From NCBI GenBank assembly GCA_030765125.1, contig JAVCDD010000021.1, positions 1 through 47,717 of the forward strand: DNA of 47,717 nt. The letters are read 5' to 3'. Below, in pieces: positions 33,012 to 42,047 of this stretch (the stretch's first letter is position 1; each line of letters opens with the position of its first letter). A program made the position numbers and the translations under genes. Under the pieces are notes generated by a model, which had not been told where the DNA came from, did not search any database, and saw only the letters and a program-made list of their open reading frames with translations. The stretch comes from Candidatus Hatepunaea meridiana. Lineage in GTDB: Bacteria > Electryoneota > AABM5-125-24 > Hatepunaeales > Hatepunaeaceae.

Positions 33012-34412
33012 TTGAAATCAAGTATAAAAATCTGGTTGCCGGTAATAGCTTTGCTTCTGGATGCAAGTGCAATTATAATCGGTGTTTGGCTGGCGTATTT
33101 CATTCGCTTTAGTGAGGTTGTTACCGCTCATATCCCGATAGTGACCGGTCTTCCACCGATTAGCTGGTACGCCGGACTTTCCCTGGTTTTTACTACTCTG
33201 ACGCTGCTGTCGCTACAGGTTGGTGGTTTATATCGTTTCCCTCGTCAGGATAACCTGTTTGATGAACTCACTGTTGTATTCAAATTCTACATACTTGCCT
33301 TTATACTGCTATTAGCGTTACTTTTCTTCTATCGAGAGGCTTCATTCTCACGCCTCACAATGGCGTTGATGTTTTTTTCATGTGCCGGATTGTTGGTATC
33401 GTTAAGAATTATCGTTCGTCGGTTGAGGGAAAAACTGTATTCAATGGGGGTTGGAGTGCGCAGAGCCGCCATTGTAGGTGAGGGACAGCAGATTGAACCG
33501 ATAATTGAACATATAGCAAAGCATCCGGAGTTCGGTTTCGAGATTGTAGGAAACATAGGCAGTAAAAGCATTCAAACAGAAGGATTTAACAACCTTGGGA
33601 TCATCTCGAATGCAGGGCAGACGGTACGCAAACATAAATTAGATACCTTGATAATAGCTCCATCAGCCGAAGAATCGGGTGCTCTCCCAACCTTGGTTAA
33701 AGCCTGTTATGGCGTGAATGTTGATTTCCTTTTCCTGCCGGATATCCACCCTGCGAGTGGTCGTCCTAAAAAGGTAATTGACGTCGGTGGTGTTCCACTG
33801 TGGACGTTGAAGGAAAGTCCTTTTACCGGTTGGCTCGGTATTGTTAAAAGGGCTTTTGATATTATAGTTGCATCATTTTTACTTTTGTTTACGCTGCCTG
33901 TTTTAATTGTGATAGTAATTGCAATTAAACTCAATTCTTCCGGTCCGTTGTTATATCGTCAGCGCAGGATCGGTTTGGATGGTCGTGAATTTGATTGTCT
34001 GAAATTCCGTTCGATGAAAACAGATGCGGAAGTTGAAACCGGAGCAGTATGGGCTAAGGCGGGGGATACACGCGTGACAAAAGTGGGGAAGATATTAAGG
34101 CGCTGGTCATTGGATGAACTTCCCCAATTCTGGAATGTTATCAGAGGCGATATGAGTCTGGTCGGACCTCGACCGGAAAGACCGAAATTCGTTCATGAAT
34201 TTGAGCAGAGAATTGACGGTTATCACGAGAGACACCGTGTTCGCGCCGGTCTTACCGGATGGTCACAGGTTAACGGTTTACGCGGGGATACATCAATAGA
34301 GGAAAGAACCGTGTATGACCGATATTATGTTGAGAACTGGAGTTTATTGTTTGACCTGAAGATTATGGTAATGACTGCAAAAGCAGTGGTGAAAGGAGAG
34401 AATTCATATTAA
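33012..34412 (+). CDS. Undecaprenyl-phosphate glycosylphosphotransferase (WcaJ/CpsE-like)
   Basis: A 466-residue inner-membrane enzyme that starts polysaccharide synthesis by moving a sugar-1-phosphate onto undecaprenyl phosphate. Four N-terminal membrane helices (about 8-125) are followed by a CoA-binding-like Rossmann domain (GVGVRRAAIVGEGQ), a fifth membrane segment near residue 285 and the bacterial sugar-transferase core. That core contains FDCLKFRSM, LDELPQFWNVIRGDMSLVGPRPE and the C-terminal GLTGWSQVNG. The start is TTG at 33012 with AAGGGA upstream. Its stop codon overlaps the next gene. Confidence 0.9.
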   Translation: MKSSIKIWLPVIALLLDASAIIIGVWLAYFIRFSEVVTAHIPIVTGLPPISWYAGLSLVFTTLTLLSLQVGGLYRFPRQDNLFDELTVVFKFYILAFILLLALLFFYREASFSRLTMALMFFSCAGLLVSLRIIVRRLREKLYSMGVGVRRAAIVGEGQQIEPIIEHIAKHPEFGFEIVGNIGSKSIQTEGFNNLGIISNAGQTVRKHKLDTLIIAPSAEESGALPTLVKACYGVNVDFLFLPDIHPASGRPKKVIDVGGVPLWTLKESPFTGWLGIVKRAFDIIVASFLLLFTLPVLIVIVIAIKLNSSGPLLYRQRRIGLDGREFDCLKFRSMKTDAEVETGAVWAKAGDTRVTKVGKILRRWSLDELPQFWNVIRGDMSLVGPRPERPKFVHEFEQRIDGYHERHRVRAGLTGWSQVNGLRGDTSIEERTVYDRYYVENWSLLFDLKIMVMTAKAVVKGENSY

Positions 34413-35184
34413 GTTACATTTTACTATTATTAGTTTCATTTTTATTGCTGCTATACCGGCTTTTTGTTCGATTGAGGATACTACTTCAACCAATTTTCCT
34501 TTTAGAGTAGGTGAAAAGCTTCATTTTAAGGTTTATCTTGGCGTGATATTAGGTGGTTATTCTACGATGTCGGTGCAATCCATCAGTGAGATTGATGGTC
34601 ATCCTTGTTACGAGATTGTTTCGGTGGCTAAATCGCGACCGGCAGTAGACACGTTCTATAAAGTCAGGGACAGGATTGTAAGTTGGCGGGATGTTAAGGG
34701 AGGATTTTCGCGCCGTTATGAAAAACACCTGCACGAAGGTGGATATAGAGCAAAAAAAGTAGTAGAATATAAACCGGAAGAAGGTCTGGCTTATCTTTAC
34801 GAAGGCTCTAAAGAAATACCCGATACACTTGCGATTAACGGCTTAGTTCAGGATGTGTTTTCCGCTTTTTACTATTTGCGAAGTAAAGACTTGAAAGTCG
34901 GGAATTCTGTATGGATTGATGTGCACGACATAAGAAAGCAATACAAACTTGAGGTTTTAGTGTTGCGCAAGGAACGCATTAAGGTCCCAGCAGGGAAATT
35001 CAACTGCTTTGTAATAGAACCTAAATTGATGTCATCCGGTATCTTTCGCCGCGAGGGCAAAATGCAGATCTGGATTTCCGATGACGAGAATAGATTGCCG
35101 GTAATTATGAGGAGCAAGCTGTATTTCGGTTCGGTATGGGCGAAACTAACTGGGTATAGCTTGGGAGCTGATCCAAACGAATAA
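34408..35184 (+). CDS. DUF3108 protein, apparently started by an ATT codon
   Basis: The DUF3108 core (FPFRVGEKLHFKVYLGVILGGYSTM) begins before the first GTG (34543). The open frame continues upstream to ATT at 34408, which follows AAAGGAGAG at a 9-nt spacing and overlaps the previous stop codon. Starting there gives a signal peptide (MKLHFTIISFIFIAAIPAFC) that no conventional start would give. DUF3108 proteins are exported and of unknown function. The protein is about 258 residues with this start. The overlap suggests it is translated with the glycosylphosphotransferase. Confidence 0.72.
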   Translation: MKLHFTIISFIFIAAIPAFCSIEDTTSTNFPFRVGEKLHFKVYLGVILGGYSTMSVQSISEIDGHPCYEIVSVAKSRPAVDTFYKVRDRIVSWRDVKGGFSRRYEKHLHEGGYRAKKVVEYKPEEGLAYLYEGSKEIPDTLAINGLVQDVFSAFYYLRSKDLKVGNSVWIDVHDIRKQYKLEVLVLRKERIKVPAGKFNCFVIEPKLMSSGIFRREGKMQIWISDDENRLPVIMRSKLYFGSVWAKLTGYSLGADPNE

Positions 35185-35262
35185 TCAAATAGTAAAGTCA
35201 AGGAAAATATATTTTGTACATTTGTGTCTTTGTGCCTTTGTGGTAAAATATTTAATCCATAA

Positions 35263-36228
35263 ATGACAATCCCTGAACAATCAAAATACCAAGAAGCAGA
35301 CCTTTCCCGGCTGAAGACCTTCGATATGTCCGATCTCGAACGGAAGGTAGAGCAGGAAGCCTTTGCTAAACCATTAAAAAGCAGTGCTTCGTTTGCCGAT
35401 TTCACCCAATCATTGCCGGACATTCTAACAGCAAGGGATCTACGGAAGTTTGCTAATATTATCGCTGAAGCTGCAAATGATCACTGGGCTGTAATCGTTA
35501 TGTTCGGCGGGCACGTCATTAAAACCGGATTGGCTCCACTGTTGATTGACCAGATGAAAAAAGGCGTAATAACCACCCTTGCAACCAACGGATCCGGCAC
35601 GATTCACGATACGGAAATAGCCCTCTTCGGAAGGACGTCGGAGGATGTGGCTGAAGGGTTGGCAGATGGCAGCTTCGGAATGAGCCGCGACACCGCTGAT
35701 TTTATTAATAATGCGATTTCTGATGATGAACATCGTGAATTAGGCTACGGGGAAGCTTTAGGTAAGGCACTGATTCAAGCAAAGGCGCCCTTTTCAAATT
35801 TGAGTCTGCTTTGCAACTCATACCAGACTGATATCCCACTTACGGTTCACGTGGCGCTGGGCACGGACATCATTCACCAGCATCCTTCCGCCGATGGAGA
35901 AGCTATCGGTCACACCAGTATGCGGGATTTTCGTATTTTCGCACACCAGGTCGGTAAATTGGATGAGGGTGGAGTAGTAATCAATATCGGATCGGCGGTT
36001 ATTATGCCGGAGGTTTTCCTGAAAGCGCTGACTGTAGCCCGCAACCTTGGCTATCCGGCGCATGGCTTTACTGCCGCAAATTTCGATATGTACACCCATT
36101 ATCGCCCGACACAGAATGTACTCAACAGACCGACATTAACCGGTGGAAGGAAGTTTAATTTTATTGGGCATCATGAAATTATGATACCGCTTTTGTTTGG
36201 GATGGTTAACGAAGAAATTGAGAAGTGA
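35263..36228 (+). CDS. Conserved hypothetical protein, possibly deoxyhypusine-synthase-like
   Basis: A 321-residue soluble protein with a strong alpha/beta pattern. It has IVMFGGHVIKTGLAPLLIDQMKKG, TNGSGTIHDTEIAL and GGVVINIGSAVIMPEVFLKAL, glycine-rich stretches that look like nucleotide- or NAD-binding loops. These resemble the deoxyhypusine synthase fold, but no firm match can be claimed. No signal or membrane segment is present. It stands alone, with no partner gene close by, and its substrate is not known. Confidence 0.6.
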   Translation: MTIPEQSKYQEADLSRLKTFDMSDLERKVEQEAFAKPLKSSASFADFTQSLPDILTARDLRKFANIIAEAANDHWAVIVMFGGHVIKTGLAPLLIDQMKKGVITTLATNGSGTIHDTEIALFGRTSEDVAEGLADGSFGMSRDTADFINNAISDDEHRELGYGEALGKALIQAKAPFSNLSLLCNSYQTDIPLTVHVALGTDIIHQHPSADGEAIGHTSMRDFRIFAHQVGKLDEGGVVINIGSAVIMPEVFLKALTVARNLGYPAHGFTAANFDMYTHYRPTQNVLNRPTLTGGRKFNFIGHHEIMIPLLFGMVNEEIEK

Positions 36229-36287
36229 TGTTTTTAAAATCAGATTAAAGCGTAATTCATTTACATTCAGGTGGAGGAAAGTGGTTT

Positions 36288-37145
36288 GTGAGTTATGATG
36301 AACTAAACCTTGACAAGATAGGATATTGGTCAGAAATCAAGCTGGATATTGTGAAAAAATATGCTAAGGCATATTCTGAAATCCTCACAAAACAACCGTT
36401 ATCTCATGTCTATATTGATGGCTTTGCAGGATATGGAGTCCATAAAGCAAAGAGCACAGGTGAGTATATATCTGGCAGTCCACTAAATGCGTTGCTTGTA
36501 GAGCCAATGTTTGATGATTATTATCTTGTAGACCTTGATGGTAACAAAGCGGATAATTTACGAAAGCTTGTTGGAGATCGCTCGAATGTTTATATCTTTC
36601 AGGGGGATTGCAATAAAATTCTTCTTAACGAAATACTACCTCGTGTACGCTTCAAGGACTATCGGAGAGGACTTTGTTTGCTTGATCCTTACGGGTTAAA
36701 TTTGAATTGGGAAGTAATCGAGACTGCCGGCAAATTGAAAACAATAGACCTCTTTCTGAATTTTCCAATAATGGGTATAAATCGAAACGTACTTTGGAAA
36801 AAACATGAAAAGGCAAATACCAATAGACGAAATCGTATGAATGCATTCTGGGGTGATGCTTCATGGTTTAACGCTGCATATGCATATTCAGAACAGCTAA
36901 CATTTTATCGTCCGAAACTTAAAAAATCGGGAAGTAAAAATGTTGTAGATACTTTCCGAGATCGCCTCAAAGCTATAGCTGAATTCAGTTTTGTACCGGA
37001 ACCGATACCAATGCGAAACTCAAATGGTGCAATTATTTATTACCTGTTTTTTGCCAGCCAAAAACCTGTTGCGTCGAAAATCGTTGAATATATCTTTTCA
37101 AAATACGAAAATATGGGTATGAAAGAATGGCAAGATCGTCAATAG
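36288..37145 (+). CDS. tcmP: Three-Cys-motif partner protein (TcmP-like)
   Basis: A 285-residue protein of the TcmP type. It has [11 protein letters not shown], then YIDGFAGYG (residues 43-50), which resembles a methyltransferase-like loop, and later [11 protein letters not shown] and [10 protein letters not shown](N). Members are consistently paired with a three-Cys-motif (DUF5131) protein, and that is the case here: the two genes overlap by 19 bp. The start is GTG with GGAGG 10 nt upstream. The biochemical role is not known. There are no signal or membrane segments. Confidence 0.8.
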   Translation: MSYDELNLDKIGYWSEIKLDIVKKYAKAYSEILTKQPLSHVYIDGFAGYGVHKAKSTGEYISGSPLNALLVEPMFDDYYLVDLDGNKADNLRKLVGDRSNVYIFQGDCNKILLNEILPRVRFKDYRRGLCLLDPYGLNLNWEVIETAGKLKTIDLFLNFPIMGINRNVLWKKHEKANTNRRNRMNAFWGDASWFNAAYAYSEQLTFYRPKLKKSGSKNVVDTFRDRLKAIAEFSFVPEPIPMRNSNGAIIYYLFFASQKPVASKIVEYIFSKYENMGMKEWQDRQ

Positions 37146-37933
37146 AATGGACTGAATCTACGTGGAACCCAGTTACGGGTTGCACAAAGATAAGCCCAGG
37201 ATGCGAGCATTGTTATGCAGAACGAATGTCAGTTCGTTTAAAGGCGATGGGTCAGCCTAATTACTCAAACGGTTTTCAATTAAATATACATGAACATATA
37301 CTTGATACACCGTTACACTGGAAGCGTCCGCAGATGGTTTTTGTAAATTCGATGAGCGACCTGTTTCATGAAGAAGTTCCATTTGAATTCATACAAAAAG
37401 TATTTGAGACTATGCGAAAGGCATCTCATCATCGTTTCCAAGTGCTTACTAAACGCTCAAATCGGCTTCTGGAATTGAATACACGATTATCTTGGCCACC
37501 TAATGTCTGGATGGGTGTTAGTGTTGAGAATGATGATTATTTATTTCGAATTGAACATTTGAAACGGACGAATGCCCAAATAAAATTCATATCATTCGAA
37601 CCACTTTTGGAGCCGATTCATAGTTTAGATATTCATAATATAGATTGGGTCATCGTTGGAGGTGAATCAGGACCCAAATCACGAAAAATGAACCGGTCTT
37701 GGGTAAGAGACATCCGTGATCACTGTCTAACTGAAAACGTACCATTTTTCTTCAAACAATGGGGCGGTTTTAATAAGAAGAAAGCTGGACGCATACTTGA
37801 TGGTAGAACATGGGATCAAATGCCCGATACCGATTTAGCGCCTGTTGAAAAAGTTACTATTCCTTCACTCTCACGAAAACGAAAATCTAGTCATCATGTT
37901 GTTTCTCCTGGATTCCCGCCTTCGCGGGAATGA
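37127..37933 (+). CDS. Three-Cys-motif protein (DUF5131 / phage Gp37-Gp68 family)
   Basis: A 268-residue protein with N-terminal [20 protein letters not shown] and the CX6CX2C motif at C19, C26 and C29 ([11 protein letters not shown]), reminiscent of radical-SAM iron-sulfur ligands. Further blocks are [37 protein letters not shown] and [12 protein letters not shown], all family signatures. It overlaps tcmP by 19 bp, so the pair is translated together. The last residues (SPGFPPSRE) are encoded by a palindromic repeat that also supplies the stop region, so the native C-terminus may have been replaced. Confidence 0.85.
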   Translation: MARSSIEWTESTWNPVTGCTKISPGCEHCYAERMSVRLKAMGQPNYSNGFQLNIHEHILDTPLHWKRPQMVFVNSMSDLFHEEVPFEFIQKVFETMRKASHHRFQVLTKRSNRLLELNTRLSWPPNVWMGVSVENDDYLFRIEHLKRTNAQIKFISFEPLLEPIHSLDIHNIDWVIVGGESGPKSRKMNRSWVRDIRDHCLTENVPFFFKQWGGFNKKKAGRILDGRTWDQMPDTDLAPVEKVTIPSLSRKRKSSHHVVSPGFPPSRE

Positions 37934-37997
37934 CAAGTAAGTAGCTGAAATGACAAGTAAGTAGCTGAAATGACAAGTAAGTAGCTGAAATGACAAG
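37912..37997 (+). repeat. ATTCCCGC hairpin followed by a 20-bp tandem repeat
   Basis: The hairpin ATTCCCGCCTTCGCGGGAAT (37912-37931) is followed by three exact 20-bp units (TGACAAGTAAGTAGCTGAAA) and a partial fourth. The hairpin overlaps the end of the three-Cys-motif gene. Confidence 0.8.
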
Positions 37998-38114
37998 GTA
38001 GTATCAGGAATGTTGAAAGTAAAATTTGAATAAGTTTTAAAGATAAATTAAAATGATGAAACCAAAGGATTGAGCTTTTCGTCCTTCATCCTTTACAAAT
38101 TTCCGGAGTTTTCA

Positions 38115-39566
38115 ATGTACGGTAAACGTAATTCAGTCATTTTCATTGCAGTGGTTTTTTTCTTACTTCTAATCACTCTGCCAACTTTCTCCGAAACTGC
38201 TCCACCGACTTTCAAGATACTCAGAGCTAGGACCGTTCCCGGTACTCAGAACTTGATGCAGATCGAATGGACTTACAATGGTCTTGAGCGTGACGATCTG
38301 CGGTTTAAGCTGAAGGATCAGTTGGGAGATACTATACTTGCCGGTTCTGCTCGCAAGTATCTCGATGATAAGATCCTTGCCAAGGAGAATACAGATTATA
38401 CTCTGGAGGCGATGTGTGGAGATTCTTTAATCGCTTCGGTAGAGTTCAAGGGTGTTACAGTTACGCAAGGCGGGTTTGCGTCGTTTAATGTATGCGACGC
38501 TCCAAACGATGGCGGCGGTGTTATCAACGTTACATGGAAACTTGACAAGGAAACGGAAGGTTTACCACAAGTTCACATCTATCGCAATCAACCCGGCTCT
38601 GACCATTGGAATTTGATAGGTACGGCGGATGCACCAGATGAACAGTATAATGACCAAGGCTTGACCGATGGTGAAATGTATAACTATATGTTGGAAGCGC
38701 ATGGTGAGGATTTGATTTACGCCTCAAAGCCTGTTATGAATATAACCTGTCATGCAGCCTGGTTCTATGGGAACAAGATTAATCTGTTAGTAATTATGAT
38801 AATTGTGCTGGCAGCGATTATATGGTGTATTATGCGAGCGGGCAAGAGTTCGATGTACATCCGCAAGATTGCCGGACTCCAGGCGGTGGAGGAAGCTGTT
38901 GGACGAGCCACCGAAATGGGAAGGTCGGTGCTCTATGTTCCCGGCATCTCAGACCTCGACGACGTGCAGACTTTGGCAGGCTTGACGATCTTGGGCTCGG
39001 TAGCCAAAATGACGGCGGAATATGAAACCCGGTTAGACGTGCCTGTGTCGAGATCGTTGGTGATGTCAACCGGACGTGAAGTAGTTAAGGAAGCATACTT
39101 ATCGGTGGGGCGACCGGATTTATATCATGATGATATTGTGCATTACGTCACCGACGAGCAGTTTGGTTACGTGGCGGCGGTGGACGGTATTATGGTGCGT
39201 GAGAAGCCTGCGGCGTGTTTCTACCTGGGCGCATTCTTCGCAGAGTCTTTGATCCTGGCGGAGACAGGAAACAACGTAGGCGCTATCCAGATAGCCGGAA
39301 CCGCGATGCCGACTCAGTTGCCATTCTTTGTTGCGGCATGTGATTATACGTTAATAGGCGAGGAACTGTTCGCAGCGTCAGCATACCTGTCCGGTGACCA
39401 GCGGATGATCGCTTCACTAAGAGGTCAGGACATCGGCAAGCTAATAGCTATGGGCGCTATCGTTGTGGGAGCGGTACTGACAACACTGGCGTCTTTCACC
39501 GGCGATGGAAGTCTTTGGTGGAAGTTCTCGGATGCGTTTGAGCGATTGTTTGCGATGAATTTTTAA
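38115..39566 (+). CDS. FN3-TM-DUF6754-like membrane protein, copy A
   Basis: The ATG at 38115 has CGGAG 6 nt upstream and gives a signal segment (SVIFIAVVFFLLLITLPTF). Two fibronectin-type-III-like modules follow (about 25-230), the second with DNWNLIGTADAPDEQY-like strands. A transmembrane helix comes next (LLVIMIIVLAAIIWCI), then a C-terminal domain with IRKIAGLQAVEEAVGRATEMGRSVLY and FYLGAFFAESLILAETG. That last domain resembles the family annotated as DUF6754. A clear paralogue lies at 45593-46780. Its function is unknown. It heads the membrane cluster and may have been separated from it by the Septu-like insertion. Confidence 0.7.
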   Translation: MYGKRNSVIFIAVVFFLLLITLPTFSETAPPTFKILRARTVPGTQNLMQIEWTYNGLERDDLRFKLKDQLGDTILAGSARKYLDDKILAKENTDYTLEAMCGDSLIASVEFKGVTVTQGGFASFNVCDAPNDGGGVINVTWKLDKETEGLPQVHIYRNQPGSDHWNLIGTADAPDEQYNDQGLTDGEMYNYMLEAHGEDLIYASKPVMNITCHAAWFYGNKINLLVIMIIVLAAIIWCIMRAGKSSMYIRKIAGLQAVEEAVGRATEMGRSVLYVPGISDLDDVQTLAGLTILGSVAKMTAEYETRLDVPVSRSLVMSTGREVVKEAYLSVGRPDLYHDDIVHYVTDEQFGYVAAVDGIMVREKPAACFYLGAFFAESLILAETGNNVGAIQIAGTAMPTQLPFFVAACDYTLIGEELFAASAYLSGDQRMIASLRGQDIGKLIAMGAIVVGAVLTTLASFTGDGSLWWKFSDAFERLFAMNF

Positions 39567-39567
39567 A

Positions 39568-39783
39568 ATGAAAATTACTTATGACTCTGAAGTTGACGCC
39601 CTTTACATCCGATTTATAGATACGACTGTTACTACTGAGGAATTGGCTGAGGGTATGGCTGCTGACTATGATGCTGATGGCAGGCTTGCTGGAATCGAGA
39701 TACTTGACGCTTCAAAACGTATTGGTGGAACCGGTGTTTTTAAGCAGATAGTTTTGGAGTATCTGGCTTTTGCGAGAAATTAG
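39568..39783 (+). CDS. DUF2283 small protein
   Basis: A 71-residue protein with MKITYDSEVDALYIRF at the start, then AEGMAADYDADGRLAGIEILDASKR, the DUF2283 pattern. It starts one base after the preceding stop, with no ribosome binding site, so it must depend on translational coupling. Members are small and of unknown role; some lie beside toxin-antitoxin or defence genes, and here the next genes are Septu-like. Confidence 0.8.
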   Translation: MKITYDSEVDALYIRFIDTTVTTEELAEGMAADYDADGRLAGIEILDASKRIGGTGVFKQIVLEYLAFARN

Positions 39784-39833
39784 AAGAATAATAGAACGTA
39801 AATACGAATCAGTTGTTTTTACAAGAGGATAAT

Positions 39834-41174
39834 ATGCCGGTTGAAAAGGACATAAAGAAAGAAAGCGCAAAGGGTAAACCGTATCCTCCTGCATACTTTA
39901 TGTCGCTTACTTTAGAGAATATCAGGTGTTTCGGTGAAAAGCAGACGCTTGATCTATTGGATGGCAAGGGAAGACCTGCGCAATGGACGGTTATTTTAGG
40001 GGATAATGGGGTGGGGAAGACGACGTTGTTGCAGTGTTTGGTCGCAAATGAAGCGATTCTTTTAGGTGAGGAGCTTATTCCAAAATTTCTCATGTTTTCA
40101 GAAATACAATCAGATATAGATTATATACTTCGCTTAGGAAGTAATAATGGTTTGATTCAGAGTAAAATATTTACAGGATGTAAATTAAAAGATGCACAAG
40201 TTGGTGAAATAATAGATAATTGCATGATTGAGATTCCGCGAGGAACGAATATTGTCCATTGGGAAGCTGATGGACGTTCTTTAGGAATTAACTGCTATGG
40301 ATATGGTGCATCTAGGAGATTGAGTCAATCTACTCTAAAAGAAAAAATTGTGGCTCCAAGTGAGAGTTTATTCAAAGACAATGCTCATTTATTAAATGCG
40401 GAAGAGTGGATATTACGAGCGGATTATGCGGCAAGCAAAGAGTCTGATTTCAGGATGTTCGCACAAAAGAAACTTGATGAAGTGAAAAAATTATTAGTCA
40501 AAGTACTCCCCGATGTTGAGAATATAAGATTTTGGATACCAAACGATAAAAACCAAAAACCAAAAGTTGCTTTTGAAACTTTTTCTGGTACTGTTCAACT
40601 TAATGACCTTAGCCTCGGCTATAAAACCATGATAGCCTGGATGGTTGACCTCGCTGCAAGATTATACGAACGTTATCCCGACAGTCCCGATCCCTTAGCC
40701 GAACCAGCCGTAGTCTTAGTTGATGAGATAGACCTCCACATGCACCCCAAATGGCAACGCAATATAAAGGACTATCTTATCGAACGATTTCCAAATACAC
40801 AGTTTATCGTAACAGCTCATAGTCCCTTAATAGTACAGGAAGCTACCGATGCGAATGTTGTGCTGTTGAAGCGCGAGGGTGATCATGTTGAAATATATAG
40901 AAATCCTGAAATCATTAAAGGTTGGAGGTTAGATCAAATTTATAACAGTAACCTTTTTGGAAATGTTGGTAGCAGATCTAAAGAAATACAAAAACTACTT
41001 GATGAGCGAAGTGCAATACTAACAAAACCAAAACTAACAAAAATGGATATTAAAAAGGTAGAGAAGTTAGAAGCGCAAATTGGCTATCTACCCACTGGTG
41101 AAACGCGGGAAGATATCGAAGCAAGAAATATTATTAGAGAAGCAGCAGCTCAACTAAAGAAGGCAAAAGGATAA
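39834..41174 (+). CDS. ptuA: Septu-like PtuA ATPase
   Basis: A 446-residue SMC/ABC-type ATPase. The ATG at 39834 has AAGAGGA upstream, so an earlier TTG in the same frame is rejected. Walker A is GDNGVGKT (residues 56-63). The Walker B region reads VVLVDEIDLHMHPKW, followed by IVTAHSPLIV. The ending is a long helical segment rich in K/E. Paired with an HNH nuclease, this matches the Septu (PtuA/PtuB) anti-phage architecture also found in retron-associated systems. The ATPase would sense infection and license the nuclease. The next gene starts 6 bp later. Confidence 0.82.
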   Translation: MPVEKDIKKESAKGKPYPPAYFMSLTLENIRCFGEKQTLDLLDGKGRPAQWTVILGDNGVGKTTLLQCLVANEAILLGEELIPKFLMFSEIQSDIDYILRLGSNNGLIQSKIFTGCKLKDAQVGEIIDNCMIEIPRGTNIVHWEADGRSLGINCYGYGASRRLSQSTLKEKIVAPSESLFKDNAHLLNAEEWILRADYAASKESDFRMFAQKKLDEVKKLLVKVLPDVENIRFWIPNDKNQKPKVAFETFSGTVQLNDLSLGYKTMIAWMVDLAARLYERYPDSPDPLAEPAVVLVDEIDLHMHPKWQRNIKDYLIERFPNTQFIVTAHSPLIVQEATDANVVLLKREGDHVEIYRNPEIIKGWRLDQIYNSNLFGNVGSRSKEIQKLLDERSAILTKPKLTKMDIKKVEKLEAQIGYLPTGETREDIEARNIIREAAAQLKKAKG

Positions 41175-41179
41175 TCCGG

Positions 41180-41929
41180 TTGATCAAGATTAACAAATCC
41201 AGTACAGCACCGGAAATCTTACGCAATGAAGGGAAAGATAAGCGAAGAGCTCTATGTGAAAAATACGATAGTGGTTCAAGGGAATTTAGTTTTGATGGTA
41301 ATATCTATCGTGATGATACCGTTAAAGAAGAATTGATGAGAGCTCAAAATGGTAAGTGTTGTTTCTGTGAGGAAAAATTTCGTAGTTATGACGTTGAGCA
41401 CTTCAGACCAAAAGGTGGTTTTCGACAGAAAAATGGTGATACTTTAGAGAAACCAGGGTATTACTGGCTGGCTTATGAGTGGGACAATCTTTTTCTGGCG
41501 TGCCCGATTTGTAATCAACGATTTAAGAAAAACTTGTTCCCATTAGCAGATCCCACAAAACGTGCAAGAAATCATCACGGTGCTCTATCTGAAGAGGAGC
41601 CTTTATTAATTGATCCATCAGATAATCCGGGGAATTATATCAGTTTCAGAGAAGAAATCTGTGTATCAGTTGGTGGTAATATTAAGGGAAACACAACAAT
41701 AGAAATATTGGGATTAAATCATGAAGTTCTAATTGAAAAACGAAAAGATAGATTAGAACACATCAAAGATATGTTTGAAATCCTTGAACTTAGTGAGGAA
41801 CCTGATACTCTGATCACAACAGATAAGGTAAAAAGAGCAAGAACTTTCTTGGATAGTACAGTTAAGGATTCCGCTCCATTTGCAGCTATGGCACGAGCTG
41901 CTATAAATAGTAACTTTAATTTCGCTTAA
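41180..41929 (+). CDS. ptuB: Septu-like PtuB HNH nuclease
   Basis: A 249-residue HNH endonuclease. The zinc/metal motifs are C60/C63 (KCCFCEEK), H74 (DVEHFRPKGG) and C108/C111 (ACPICNQRFK), in the order expected for PtuB. The YYWLAYEWDNLFLACPICN stretch is characteristic of this HNH group. It begins at TTG 41180 directly behind the ATPase gene. No signal peptide is present. Together the genes form a plausible two-gene defence unit; neither appears truncated. Confidence 0.82.
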   Translation: MIKINKSSTAPEILRNEGKDKRRALCEKYDSGSREFSFDGNIYRDDTVKEELMRAQNGKCCFCEEKFRSYDVEHFRPKGGFRQKNGDTLEKPGYYWLAYEWDNLFLACPICNQRFKKNLFPLADPTKRARNHHGALSEEEPLLIDPSDNPGNYISFREEICVSVGGNIKGNTTIEILGLNHEVLIEKRKDRLEHIKDMFEILELSEEPDTLITTDKVKRARTFLDSTVKDSAPFAAMARAAINSNFNFA

Positions 41930-41968
41930 CGAAAACCAGCATAGTCAGAAAAAATTGGACCGCTGATA

Positions 41969-42018
41969 TTCACCACGAAGATCACGAAGAGAAAAAACTT
42001 CGTGCCCTTCGTGGTGAA
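41969..42018. repeat. TTCACCACGAAG palindrome
   Basis: TTCACCACGAAG (41969-41980) pairs with CTTCGTGGTGAA (42007-42018). It lies directly behind the Septu-like pair and may mark the boundary of that insertion. A weak transcription end is possible, but no T-run follows. Confidence 0.7.
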
Positions 42019-42047
42019 AAAACAATATTTTACCATTTGAGGTTGTT

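Noticed and set aside
34872..35423. Minus-strand open frame across the DUF3108 gene and its downstream gap
   Set aside because: It overlaps two well-supported plus-strand genes and shows no family features.
37931..37997. CRISPR-like array
   Set aside because: The 20-bp units are directly adjacent with no spacers, so this is a simple tandem repeat.
38070..38114. Upstream start of FN3-DUF6754-like copy A
   Set aside because: The ATG at 38115 has CGGAG at the right distance and starts a signal segment.
41969..42018. Rho-independent terminator behind the Septu-like genes
   Set aside because: The hairpin is followed by an A-run rather than a T-run on the coding strand, and it matches a general palindrome type, so it is listed as a repeat.
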